Assembly (NCBI GenBank): GCA_963730735.1
Contig: CAVSSX010000005.1
Location: 1 to 21,758 of the forward strand
Source of the DNA: CAVSSX01 sp963730735
Lineage (GTDB): Bacteria; Actinomycetota; Acidimicrobiia; Acidimicrobiales; RAAP-2
Reading direction: 5' to 3'
DNA: 21,758 bases
The notes under the pieces: model-generated
Databases searched by the model: none
What the model saw: the letters and a program-made list of their open reading frames with translations, nothing else
Told to the model about the DNA's origin: nothing
Program-made: the position numbers and the translations under genes
Part shown: positions 1 to 6,867 of the stretch, one piece after another
How the letters are laid out: every line of letters starts with the position of its first letter
How positions within the stretch are numbered: position 1 is the first letter of the stretch

Positions 1-131
1 ACGTCCTCGGGCGCGGGGGACACGGTCTTGAGGGCGGTGAAGCCCAAGGACTCGGCGCGGGCCAGGACCTGGCCGGCCAGGGCCTCGTCCAGACGTTCGG
101 CCAGCGCCTGCATTTCGGGCAGCTCGGGCAT
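1..131 (-). CDS. Fpg/Nei-family DNA glycosylase, N-terminal fragment
   Basis: The first 43 residues read from an ATG at 131 and run off the left edge. They begin MPELPEMQALAERL, the hallmark N-terminus of formamidopyrimidine-DNA glycosylase / endonuclease VIII. In this family Pro2, after Met removal, is the Schiff-base nucleophile and Glu3 the general acid; both are present. The protein excises oxidised bases in base-excision repair. A GGAG ribosome-binding site lies 5 nt before the ATG. The MQALAERL variant resembles actinobacterial Fpg/Nei paralogues rather than classical MutM (usually MPELPEVETVRR), so I give no symbol. The helix-two-turn-helix and zinc finger would lie outside the window. 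The gene is divergent from the hydrolase that starts at about 230. Confidence 0.85.
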   Translation of the reverse strand, partial: MPELPEMQALAERLDEALAGQVLARAESLGFTALKTVSPAPED

Positions 132-216
132 GGTCGCTCCGCAGGTCCCCGGCGCGGCCGATCGCCCCGGGCTGCCCCTCAGTGTACGGGCGACCGTTTC
201 CTGGGACACCCGTCGC

Positions 217-222
217 TACGCT
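217..222 (+). promoter_or_regulatory. Putative -10 box for a leaderless hydrolase mRNA
   Basis: TACGCT fits the actinobacterial TANNNT -10 pattern and ends 7 nt before the GTG at 230, so transcription would begin at or next to the start codon. No convincing -35 is seen. This spacing is why I prefer the start at 230 over the in-frame GTG at 182. Confidence 0.35.
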
Positions 223-229
223 CATTGTC

Positions 230-988
230 GTGCAGTTTCTCGACGATGCGGAGGTCCGGTCGTCGGGGGTGCGGGAGCGCCGTTTCGACCTGGAGCGCCA
301 GGGGCGGTGCATCCCGGGCCTCCTCTGGACCCCGGTCGACGCCACCGGCCGGCGTCCGCTGGTGCTGATCAGTCACGGCGCGTCGGCCTCCAAGCGCGAG
401 GGCTACGTGGTCTCGCTGGCCCGGGGCCTGGTCCAACGCTTCGGGGTGGCGGCGGTGGCCATCGACGGGCCGGTCCACGGCGACCGGCGGTCCGACGGCG
501 GGGCCAACCCGGTGCTCACCTTCCTCGAGTTCTCCCAGATGTGGGCGGGCGACCCGACCATGACCGACGAGATGGTGGCCGACTGGCGTCACGTGCTCGA
601 CGAACTGCAGGGCCTCGAGGAGATCGGGCCGGGCCCGGCCGGCTACTGGGGCCTGTCCATGGGCACGATCCTCGGGCTGCCCCTGGTGGCGGCGGACGCC
701 CGCATCCACGCCGCCGTCCTCGGCCTCATGGGGCTCACCGGGCCGACCCGGCCGCGCATCGCCGCCGACGCCCCCCGGGTGACGTGTCCGGTCCTGTTCC
801 TCACCCAGTGGGACGACGAGCTGTTCCCCCGGGACGCGGCGTTCGAGCTGTTCGGGGCCCTCGGCTCGACCGACAAGCGCCTGCACGTCCGGATGGGCCG
901 GCACGGCGAGGTGCCCACCGAGGAATTCGTGGACAGCGCCACGTTCCTCGGCCACCACCTCGGCCTCGAACCGAGGGCGCCGGACTAG
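230..988 (+). CDS. Alpha/beta-hydrolase fold protein
   Basis: This is a 252-residue single-domain hydrolase if it starts at GTG 230; an in-frame GTG at 182 would add 16 residues. The fold is recognised from an oxyanion-type LISHGAS strand near residue 50, the nucleophile elbow GLSMG (Ser143), an acid in WDDEL (Asp195 or Asp196) after the core strand PVLFLTQ, and a late RHGE histidine (His225). All three triad members are therefore in the usual order. It resembles dienelactone-hydrolase or acyl-peptidase-like esterases, but the substrate cannot be told from sequence. No signal peptide is seen, so it is probably cytoplasmic. It converges on the LOG-family gene and shares the bases CTAG (985-988), which form the TAG stop codon on both strands, leaving no room for a terminator. 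Confidence 0.8.
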   Translation: MQFLDDAEVRSSGVRERRFDLERQGRCIPGLLWTPVDATGRRPLVLISHGASASKREGYVVSLARGLVQRFGVAAVAIDGPVHGDRRSDGGANPVLTFLEFSQMWAGDPTMTDEMVADWRHVLDELQGLEEIGPGPAGYWGLSMGTILGLPLVAADARIHAAVLGLMGLTGPTRPRIAADAPRVTCPVLFLTQWDDELFPRDAAFELFGALGSTDKRLHVRMGRHGEVPTEEFVDSATFLGHHLGLEPRAPD

Positions 989-1557
989 CGGCCCGGGGCC
1001 ACCAGGGCCACGGCCGACCGAGGATCGGCCGCCGCCCGGACGATCGCCCGGTGCTCGGGGCGCAGGAAGCCGTCGGCCACGGCCCGATCCAAGAACGCCA
1101 GCAGGTGGTCGTAGTAGCCGTCGCGGTTCAGGATCCCGACGGGCTTGGCGTGCAGGCCGAGCAGCGACCAGGTGACGATCTCGGCCAGCTCTTCGAGCGT
1201 GCCCAGTCCGCCCGGTAGCGCCAGGAAGGCCCCGGCCAGCTCGGCCATCACCTGCTTGCGCTCGTGCATCGAACCGACCACCCGCAGGTCGGTCAGGCCG
1301 GTGTGGGGCACCTCGGCGCTGAACAGGTCCCCGGGGATGACCCCCACCACCTGGCCACCCGCCGCCAGTGCGGCATCGGCCAGCACGCCCATGGTGCCCA
1401 CCGCCGCCCCGCCGTAGACGATCCGGATGCCCCGGGCGACCAGGAGCTCGGCCACGGCCACCGCGTCCTCGACGTAGGTCGGGTCGTTCCCCCGGCGCGA
1501 CCCGCAGAACACGCAGACCGACCGGACGTCGTCCGGACGGACCGGGACCTGGCTCAC
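985..1557 (-). CDS. LOG-family protein (TIGR00730 type, nucleoside-monophosphate phosphoribohydrolase)
   Basis: The 190-residue product has the LOG/YvdD Rossmann-like layout: VFCGS (about 16-20), a VYGGAAVGTMG loop (about 48-57), MHERK (97-101) and the signature PGGLGTLEE (115-123). Family members hydrolyse nucleoside 5'-monophosphates or cytokinin ribotides to the free base plus ribose 5-phosphate. In non-plant-associated bacteria the physiological substrate is usually unknown. The older label lysine decarboxylase is a misannotation. The GTG start (1557-1555) overlaps the larC stop TGA (1556-1554) as GTGA, so the gene is very likely translated from the larB-larC mRNA. Length and motifs are complete. 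Confidence 0.88.
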   Translation of the reverse strand: MSQVPVRPDDVRSVCVFCGSRRGNDPTYVEDAVAVAELLVARGIRIVYGGAAVGTMGVLADAALAAGGQVVGVIPGDLFSAEVPHTGLTDLRVVGSMHERKQVMAELAGAFLALPGGLGTLEELAEIVTWSLLGLHAKPVGILNRDGYYDHLLAFLDRAVADGFLRPEHRAIVRAAADPRSAVALVAPGR

Positions 1558-2777
1558 CCGGGCTCGGCGCCGGCGCCGTCCCGCCAGGCGGCCTGGGCCG
1601 CCAGGTCCACTTCACGCAACGTGAGGCCGGTGGCCGCGGCCACCGCGGCCACGTCGGCGAACTCGGCCTTGGCCCGCCCGTGGCCCACCTTCATCTGCAC
1701 CGGCCGTCCCTCCACCAGGACCTGGTCCAGTCGCCGGGCGCGCGGCCAGCGTTCCCCCAGGGTGGCCCGGACGCCGAAGGAACCGGTCGCCGTCACGAGG
1801 AGCTGGCGCAGCGGGGCCACGAGGGCCGGGTCGGCCAGAGCGTGCACCACGTGGCCCGGACGGCCCTTCTTCATCACCACCGGGCTCACCCAGGCATCGT
1901 GGGCCCCGGCGTCGAGCAGGGCCGACAGGGTGTGGGCCACCTGCTCCCCGGTGACGTCGTCGAGGTTGACCTCGAGGGTGACGACCGGCTGCCCGCCGTC
2001 CACCGTCGCCACGTGGCGGGTGCCCAGGACCACCTGCGTGCAGTTGGGCAGGTCCTCGAGCTCGCCGGCCCCGGCGCCGAACCCGCTGGCCGCCACGGCC
2101 ATCGGCGGCATCGGGCCGCTCGACGTGGCCAGGGCGGCCAGCAGGGCCGCCCCGGTGGGCGTGGTGAGCTCGATCCTCGTGTCCCGCCCGTAGGTCGAGA
2201 AGCCGGCCAGGAGCCGGACCGTGGCCGGGGCGGGGTTCGGGAGGAGGCCGTGGGCTGCCCTGACCATGCCGGTGCCGACGGCCACCGACGAGACGGTCAC
2301 CTCGTCGATGTCGAGGACCTCGAGGGCGGCCACCGTGCCCACGATGTCGACCAGCGCGTCGTGCCCGCCGACTTCGTGGAAGTGGACCTCGGCCACCGGT
2401 CGACGGTGCAGGGCCGCCTCGACCTGGGCCAGGCGCTCGAAGACGGCGAGTGCCCGGCGGGTGACCCGCTCGGGCAACGAGGCCGCCTCGAGCAGGGCCA
2501 CGATGTCGCGGTGGGTGCGGCCCACCCCGTCGTCCTGCGCCTCGACGATGGCCCGGGTGGCCGCCACTCCGCCCCGCAGCACCGGCTCGATGGTCAGGTC
2601 CCACCCGCCCACCGGCAGCCGCCGCAGGAGGGCCAGGACCTCGCGCAGGTCGGCCCCGGCATCGAGCAGGCTGCCGAGCGCCATGTCGCCGGCGATGCCC
2701 GAGAAGCAGTGGAACCACGCCACCCGCCCCGAGTCCGGGGCGACGCCGGTCGGACGGGTGACGTCGGCGTCGCTCAA
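1554..2777 (-). CDS. larC: Nickel-pincer cofactor insertion protein LarC
   Basis: The 407-residue product is a LarC (DUF111) protein, the CTP-dependent nickel insertase that completes the nickel-pincer nucleotide (NPN) cofactor of lactate racemase-like enzymes. Visible motifs are CFSGIAGD (24-31), the His-rich HFHEVGGHD (132-140), TPTGAALLAAL (about 206-216) and the LarC2 region starting NLDDVTGE (271-278) with a KKGRPGH loop (303-309). In Lactiplantibacillus plantarum LarC needs a ribosomal frameshift, but here both halves are in one frame. I chose the TTG at 2777 because it overlaps the larB stop as TTGA, implying coupling. A GTG at 2723 would start immediately before AWFHCFSG, where many homologues begin, and is a real alternative. 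The frame stays open further upstream, but that part is antisense-like larB shadow. Confidence 0.88.
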   Translation of the reverse strand: MSDADVTRPTGVAPDSGRVAWFHCFSGIAGDMALGSLLDAGADLREVLALLRRLPVGGWDLTIEPVLRGGVAATRAIVEAQDDGVGRTHRDIVALLEAASLPERVTRRALAVFERLAQVEAALHRRPVAEVHFHEVGGHDALVDIVGTVAALEVLDIDEVTVSSVAVGTGMVRAAHGLLPNPAPATVRLLAGFSTYGRDTRIELTTPTGAALLAALATSSGPMPPMAVAASGFGAGAGELEDLPNCTQVVLGTRHVATVDGGQPVVTLEVNLDDVTGEQVAHTLSALLDAGAHDAWVSPVVMKKGRPGHVVHALADPALVAPLRQLLVTATGSFGVRATLGERWPRARRLDQVLVEGRPVQMKVGHGRAKAEFADVAAVAAATGLTLREVDLAAQAAWRDGAGAEPG

Positions 2778-3535
2778 CGCAGGAGCCGGGCGATGGCGCA
2801 GGCGGCGCCGTACCCGTTGTCGATGCCCACCACCGTGACACCGGGGGCGCACGAGGCGTGCATGGCGAGCAGCGCCGTCACCCCCTCCAGGCTGGCGCCG
2901 TAGCCGACGCTGGTCGGCACGGCGACGACCGGGGCGGCGGTCAGGCCACCCACCAGGCTGGCCAGCGCACCCTCCATCCCGGCGCACACCACCACGGCGT
3001 CGGCCGCCCCGAGCTCGTCCACCGCCGCCAGCAGGCGGTGGACCCCGGCGACCCCGCAGTCGGCCAGCAGCGACGGGCGAAAGCCGAGGACCTCGAGGAC
3101 CGAGCGGCACTCCTCGGCCACCGGCAGGTCGGCCGTCCCAGCCGTCACCACCAGCACCCGGGCCGCTCTCGGGGCGTCCGGACGCCAGCCCACCGTGGCC
3201 AGGTTCCCGTGGTGGACCACCGATCCCTCCCCGAAGCCGGCTGCCGTGGCCGCCTCGAGCGCCGCCTTGGCCTGGTCGGCGTCGGCCCGGGTGAGCAGCA
3301 CCGGGCCGCTCGGTTCCGAGAGCAGTTCGACCACGATGCTCGCCGCCTGCTCGGGGGTCTTGCCCGGCCCGTAGACCGCCTCGGGGAGGCCCTGGCGCAG
3401 GGCCCGATGGTGGTCGACCCGGGCAAAGCCCAGGTCGGCGAAGGGCAGTCGCCGCAGTCGCCGGGCGGCCTCCTCGGGGGGGCACGCTCCCGAGGCGACG
3501 TCGGCCAGGAGCTGGCGGAGTGCGGCGTCGTCCAT
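2774..3535 (-). CDS. larB: LarB, NaAD carboxylase/hydrolase of nickel-pincer cofactor synthesis
   Basis: The 253-residue product has an N-terminal helical part with the LarB-typical segment HRALRQGLPEAVYGPGKT (43-60). A C-terminal PurE-like Rossmann domain (about 125-253) carries VVVTAGTADLPVAEE, CAGMEGALASLVGG, VPTSVGYGAS and the terminal IDNGYGAA. LarB carboxylates the pyridinium ring of nicotinic acid adenine dinucleotide and releases AMP, the first step of the NPN cofactor pathway. LarE (sulfur transfer) and LarC (nickel insertion) act after it. It heads an overlapping operon larB-larC-LOG; larE and an NPN-using enzyme are not in the window. The ATG at 3535 is preceded at 7 nt by a GATAGT box, suggesting a leaderless mRNA. 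A GTG at 3547 is the other possible start. Confidence 0.87.
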   Translation of the reverse strand: MDDAALRQLLADVASGACPPEEAARRLRRLPFADLGFARVDHHRALRQGLPEAVYGPGKTPEQAASIVVELLSEPSGPVLLTRADADQAKAALEAATAAGFGEGSVVHHGNLATVGWRPDAPRAARVLVVTAGTADLPVAEECRSVLEVLGFRPSLLADCGVAGVHRLLAAVDELGAADAVVVCAGMEGALASLVGGLTAAPVVAVPTSVGYGASLEGVTALLAMHASCAPGVTVVGIDNGYGAACAIARLLR

Positions 3536-3542
3536 CAGGCTC

Positions 3543-3548
3543 ACTATC
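3543..3548 (-). promoter_or_regulatory. Putative -10 box for larB-larC-LOG operon
   Basis: Read on the minus strand this is GATAGT, 7 nt before the larB ATG, as expected for a leaderless transcript. It shares four bases (3545-3548) with the opposite-facing box proposed for pheA. No clear -35 was found, as expected if that region lies inside pheA. Confidence 0.35.
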
Positions 3549-3550
3549 CT
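3545..3550 (+). promoter_or_regulatory. Putative -10 box for pheA
   Basis: TATCCT matches TANNNT and ends 8 nt before the GTG start at 3559, which fits a leaderless pheA mRNA. It overlaps the larB box on the other strand, so the two polymerases could not open both at once. Confidence 0.38.
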
Positions 3551-3558
3551 GCCCGGGT

Positions 3559-4491
3559 GTGACCGCCCCTGCGACATCCGTCGCCTACTTCGGCCCGGCG
3601 GGCACGTTCACCGAGGAGGCGCTGCTCACCCAGCCCGACCTGGCGGCCCTGATGATCGAGCCCCGGCCATCCATCTCGGCCGTCCTGGCCGGGGTGCAGG
3701 CCGGGGAGGTCGACCTCGGGTTCGTCCCGCTCGAGAACGCCATCGAGGGCACGGTCAACGCCTCGCTCGACGCTCTGGTGTTCGACCACGACCTGCTCAT
3801 CCAGCGGGAGGTGGTCCTCGACATCCACCTGCAGTTGATGGCCCCCCGGACGACCTCGCTGGCCGACGTCCGCCGGGTCGTGTCGTTCCCCGTGGCCCTG
3901 GCCCAGTGCCAGAAGTACCTGGCCGACACGCTGCCCGGCGTCGAACAGGCGGCGGCCAATTCGACGGCCGACGCCGCCCGGCGCCTCGGGGAGCACCCCG
4001 AGCCGGGGACCGCCGCCATCGCCCCGCGACTGGCCGCCGAGCTCTACGGCCTGGTGATCCTGGCCGACGACGTCGAGGACCACCCGGACAACCAGACCCG
4101 TTTCGTGGCCGTCGCCCGTTCGGGCATCCCGGCGGCGACGGGTCACGACCGGACCAGCATCGTCTGCTTCCAGCGGGCCGACCGCCCGGGCAGCCTGCAC
4201 GGCATCCTCGGGCAGTTCGCCGCCCGCGGCATCAACCTGACCAAGCTCGAGTCCCGGCCGACCAAGCAGGGCCTGGGGGACTACTGCTTCGTGATCGACC
4301 TGGACGGGCACGTGGCCGACGAGGTGGTGGCCGACTGCCTCCGTGACCTGCGGGCCGGGTTGAGCGAGGTCAAGTTCCTCGGCTCCTATCCGGCCGCCGG
4401 GGAGGACGGCGCGGCGCGGCGCCAGGAGGCCGACGATGCCTGGCGGGCGGCCGACGCCTGGCTCAGCGGCCTGAGGTCCCAGATCCACTGA
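3559..4491 (+). CDS. pheA: Prephenate dehydratase with C-terminal ACT domain
   Basis: The 310-residue enzyme converts prephenate to phenylpyruvate in phenylalanine synthesis. The periplasmic-binding-protein-like catalytic lobe opens with YFGPAGTFTEEAL (10-22) and has FVPLENAIEGTVNASLD (55-71). The conserved catalytic TRF is at 180-182 (NQTRFVAVAR). The regulatory ACT domain (about 198-280) contains the ligand-binding ESRP at 231-234 and predicts feedback control by phenylalanine. No chorismate-mutase domain is fused, as in other actinobacteria. The GTG at 3559 puts the protein start 8 residues before the conserved AYFGPAG strand and agrees with the upstream TATCCT. A GTG at 3520 would run back into larB and is unlikely. 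tRNA-Ser follows 50 bp downstream. Confidence 0.93.
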   Translation: MTAPATSVAYFGPAGTFTEEALLTQPDLAALMIEPRPSISAVLAGVQAGEVDLGFVPLENAIEGTVNASLDALVFDHDLLIQREVVLDIHLQLMAPRTTSLADVRRVVSFPVALAQCQKYLADTLPGVEQAAANSTADAARRLGEHPEPGTAAIAPRLAAELYGLVILADDVEDHPDNQTRFVAVARSGIPAATGHDRTSIVCFQRADRPGSLHGILGQFAARGINLTKLESRPTKQGLGDYCFVIDLDGHVADEVVADCLRDLRAGLSEVKFLGSYPAAGEDGAARRQEADDAWRAADAWLSGLRSQIH

Positions 4492-4520
4492 CCGCTACCG
4501 GCCGTCGGGGACGGGCCGGT

Positions 4521-4526
4521 TACGCT
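4521..4526 (+). promoter_or_regulatory. Weak -10 candidate for tRNA-Ser
   Basis: TACGCT lies 15 nt before the mature 5' end of the tRNA, the right place for a tRNA -10 box, and is the same hexamer as at 217-222. No -35 is recognisable, so the call is weak. Confidence 0.25.
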
Positions 4527-4541
4527 CGGGCGGTACGTCCG

Positions 4542-4629
4542 GGAGGGATGGCAGAGTGGACGAATGCGCGGCTCTTGAAAAGCCGTGAGGTGCGAGCCTC
4601 CGTGGGTTCGAATCCCACTCCCTCCGCCA
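4542..4629 (+). tRNA. tRNA-Ser (UGA)
   Basis: This is a class II tRNA with an encoded CCA end (4627-4629). The acceptor arm GGAGGGA (4542-4548) pairs perfectly with TCCCTCC (4619-4625), and the discriminator base is G4626. The anticodon stem CGGCT/AGCCG encloses the loop CTTGAAA, giving anticodon TGA, which reads UCA-type serine codons. The long variable arm (GAGG...CCTC) is typical of serine tRNA. The T arm is GTGGG-TTCGAAT-CCCAC. Confidence 0.96.
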
Positions 4630-4956
4630 TCTCCGTCCGCCACCGCCCTCTACGACGACGGCACGACGACACCGGGACGGCCGTCCACGAAATCTACGAC
4701 GGCCGACCCGGCGAATTACGACATCTTGATGATGCTCCGAACTCACGGCGACCGTAAGTTCCAGCCCGATGGGAATTGCCGCCGGCGACGACGGGTCGGG
4801 CAAGGGGGATGCCACGACCCGCGTGTCGGCGGTCGGATCGGGCGACATCCGCTCGGCCAATTGGCCTGGTCGTTCGCGCCTCCGCCACGAGGTCGCGCTT
4901 AGCGACCGGGACCACGGCCATTCGGGCGCGCCCCTCGGCCGGCGGCCGGCGTAGCG
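4630..4956 (+). other. Gap between tRNA-Ser and the + strand glycosyltransferase operon
   Basis: There is no convincing gene in these 327 bp: the open frames present have low-complexity Arg/Pro-rich products and no recognisable domain. The stretch around 4690-4790 is less GC-rich than its surroundings and contains the hairpin at 4739-4761. The promoter and 5' leader of the operon starting at 4957 should lie here, but I cannot place a credible -35/-10 pair. Confidence 0.6.
4739..4761 (+). repeat. Imperfect inverted repeat (possible operator or leader hairpin)
   Basis: GAACTCACGG and CCGTAAGTTC are inverted 10-base arms with one mismatch around a CGA loop. No T-run follows, so it is not a standard terminator. 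It sits about 200 bp before the start of the glycosyltransferase operon and may be a protein-binding site or a structure in its leader. Confidence 0.45.
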
Positions 4957-6867
4957 GTGGGGCCCCTCGAACTCCTCGCCGCCGATCCCGCCCTCGGCGA
5001 GCTGACCCGCGACCCGGCCCGGTCGGGCACGTCCGTCGTCACGAGCGTGGTGGTCCTGGCCACCCGGACCCACCCGGTCACCGACGAGTTCGTCCGGGAC
5101 CTCCTCGCCTGCTTCGCCCACCTGGCGCCGGACGTGGAATTCCTGGTGGGGGGGACGTTGGGGCTCAACCAGAACGAGCACTGGGCGGCACGGCTGGACC
5201 CGACCGGCTCGGTCAGGGTCGTGCCCTGGGGACGGGGGTCGGAGGGCCGGCAGACCCGCCGGGAGCTGCTGCCCGACGCCATCGCCCGATCACGGGGACG
5301 GATCGTCGTGGTCTTGGACCGGGCGCTCTCGGCTGACCGGAATCTCCTGCCCGAGCTGGCGGCGGCCGTGGCCAGTGGTCGCACCGACGTGGCGGTCGAC
5401 CGGACGTCGACGGTCCGCTCCTCGGGTGCGCTGTCGGCCCATCAACGGGTGCCGAGGCCCCGTCGGCGAGAGGTGCGACGGCTGGCCGTCCGGGAGCCGG
5501 CGTTCGCCTGCCGCACGCAGCCGCTCAAAGAGGAGCTCGAGCACAAGGGACCCGACGGCCTGCTCCGGCGGGTCCTCGACCGTCGAGACCTGACCGTCGA
5601 GCTCCTGTGGCCCGGTGACGCCGCGTGGCCGGACACCTCGCCCGGTCGTCCGCCGGCGACCAGGGTGCAGCTGCGGGCGGTGCCCGAGGCCTGGACCTGG
5701 CTTCCGGCCGACGATCCCGGCCCCCTGGCCCCGCCGCCGTCGGGTTGGACGGTGGCCACCCTCGTCCTGGTCGCCGGCTTCGTGGCGTTCGAGACGGTGC
5801 GGATCGTGCTCTCGGGCGCCGGCCCGTCGGTCAACGAGGGCATCGCCGTCACGGCCGGACTCCAGAACCTCCAGGGCCACGGCCTGGCCGCCGGCTTCCC
5901 GGCCTGGCTCCCAGGTTCGCCGCTCTGGCCGACGCTGGCCGCCGTGGGCCACCGTCTCGACGGCCTCGAAGGGGCTCGCCTGACCGCCCTCTTCCTGGTC
6001 GTGCTGGGCGCCGGCGGCGCCATCGCCGCCACCCGGGTTCGGTTCGGCCCCCGGGCCGGCTTCCTGGCCGGGATGGTGCTGCTCGCCGGCGCCCCCACCC
6101 TGGCCCTCGGACGGCTGGCCGAAGTGGACGCACTCGCCGTGGCCGGTCTCGGCGGGGCGCTGTGGTGCATCGCCCGGCGCTCGACGAAGGGTCACTGGGG
6201 GTGGGTGCTCGGGGCGGCGGCGCTCTACGCCGTGGCCACCCTCGGTTCCTACCCGGCCGTGGTCGTACTGCCCTGGATGGTGGTTCTGGTGGTGGTGGCC
6301 CGACCGGGACGCCGCGTCGTCGACGCCACGGTCTTCGTCGGCACCTTCCTCGCCGTCCTGGCCGTCGCCGGGCTGGCTGCCCGGGGCCAGCTGACCTACT
6401 TCCACCAATGGCGGCGCACCATCGACCCGACGTTCGTCGCCCCCCACCTGGCCCTGGTCCACCTGCTCGCCGTCGAGGCCCTGCCCTTCGTGGTGCTGGC
6501 CATCGTGGGCATCCTCGGGGCCGGTCGGCAGCGGGCGTTCGTCGCCGTGTCGGCCTCGGCCCTCCTGGTGGTCCCCGTCGTCGACCTGCTGTCGCTGGCC
6601 CACGGCGACGCCGGCGGTGAGGTGGTCGTCGGGCTCCTCCTCGCCGCCCCGGCGGCCGGACTGGGCCTCGAATGGTTCCTCGGTGCCGGCCCGATCGGCG
6701 CCGTGGCGGTGGGCGTCCTGGCGCTCGGCATGGTGGCCCTGGGGCTGACCCAGACGACCTACCTCCAGCACACCGCGGCCCCCCGGCCGGGCGTGGCCCT
6801 CGCCGCCAGCGGCTTCCCCGGCGCCGCCTTCCACGTCACCGCCGACGTCGGGGGGCGACCGTGGTGA
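4957..6867 (+). CDS. Membrane glycosyltransferase: GT2-like N-terminus fused to GT-C-like multi-TM domain
   Basis: The product has 636 residues. Residues about 25-160 look like a GT-A/GT2 domain (opening strand VTSVVVLATRTHPVTDEF, then RIVVVLDRALSADRNLL where a DxD would be expected). The DxD is absent, so this half is probably inactive or only binds a nucleotide or partner. From about 262 onward there are roughly ten hydrophobic helices. After the first comes an external loop with VNEGIAVTAGLQNL, which resembles the DE-x-x-Y loop of ArnT/PMT-type GT-C enzymes but with N for D. A role in moving a lipid-linked sugar or handling a polysaccharide at the membrane is inferred from this and from the neighbour. 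The GTG start has no strong ribosome-binding site. The stop overlaps the next gene's GTG as GTGA, so the two are coupled. The fold assignment is by eye; substrate unknown. Confidence 0.65.
   Translation: MGPLELLAADPALGELTRDPARSGTSVVTSVVVLATRTHPVTDEFVRDLLACFAHLAPDVEFLVGGTLGLNQNEHWAARLDPTGSVRVVPWGRGSEGRQTRRELLPDAIARSRGRIVVVLDRALSADRNLLPELAAAVASGRTDVAVDRTSTVRSSGALSAHQRVPRPRRREVRRLAVREPAFACRTQPLKEELEHKGPDGLLRRVLDRRDLTVELLWPGDAAWPDTSPGRPPATRVQLRAVPEAWTWLPADDPGPLAPPPSGWTVATLVLVAGFVAFETVRIVLSGAGPSVNEGIAVTAGLQNLQGHGLAAGFPAWLPGSPLWPTLAAVGHRLDGLEGARLTALFLVVLGAGGAIAATRVRFGPRAGFLAGMVLLAGAPTLALGRLAEVDALAVAGLGGALWCIARRSTKGHWGWVLGAAALYAVATLGSYPAVVVLPWMVVLVVVARPGRRVVDATVFVGTFLAVLAVAGLAARGQLTYFHQWRRTIDPTFVAPHLALVHLLAVEALPFVVLAIVGILGAGRQRAFVAVSASALLVVPVVDLLSLAHGDAGGEVVVGLLLAAPAAGLGLEWFLGAGPIGAVAVGVLALGMVALGLTQTTYLQHTAAPRPGVALAASGFPGAAFHVTADVGGRPW

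Noticed and set aside
179..1615. Long minus-strand open frame across the hydrolase and LOG gene
   Set aside because: Its Arg/Gly/Pro-rich translation has no domain; it is an antisense or shifted frame of clearly recognised genes, as is common at this GC content.
4776..5336. + strand open frame after the tRNA
   Set aside because: It overlaps the start of the membrane glycosyltransferase in another frame and encodes an Arg/Pro-rich product with no family resemblance.
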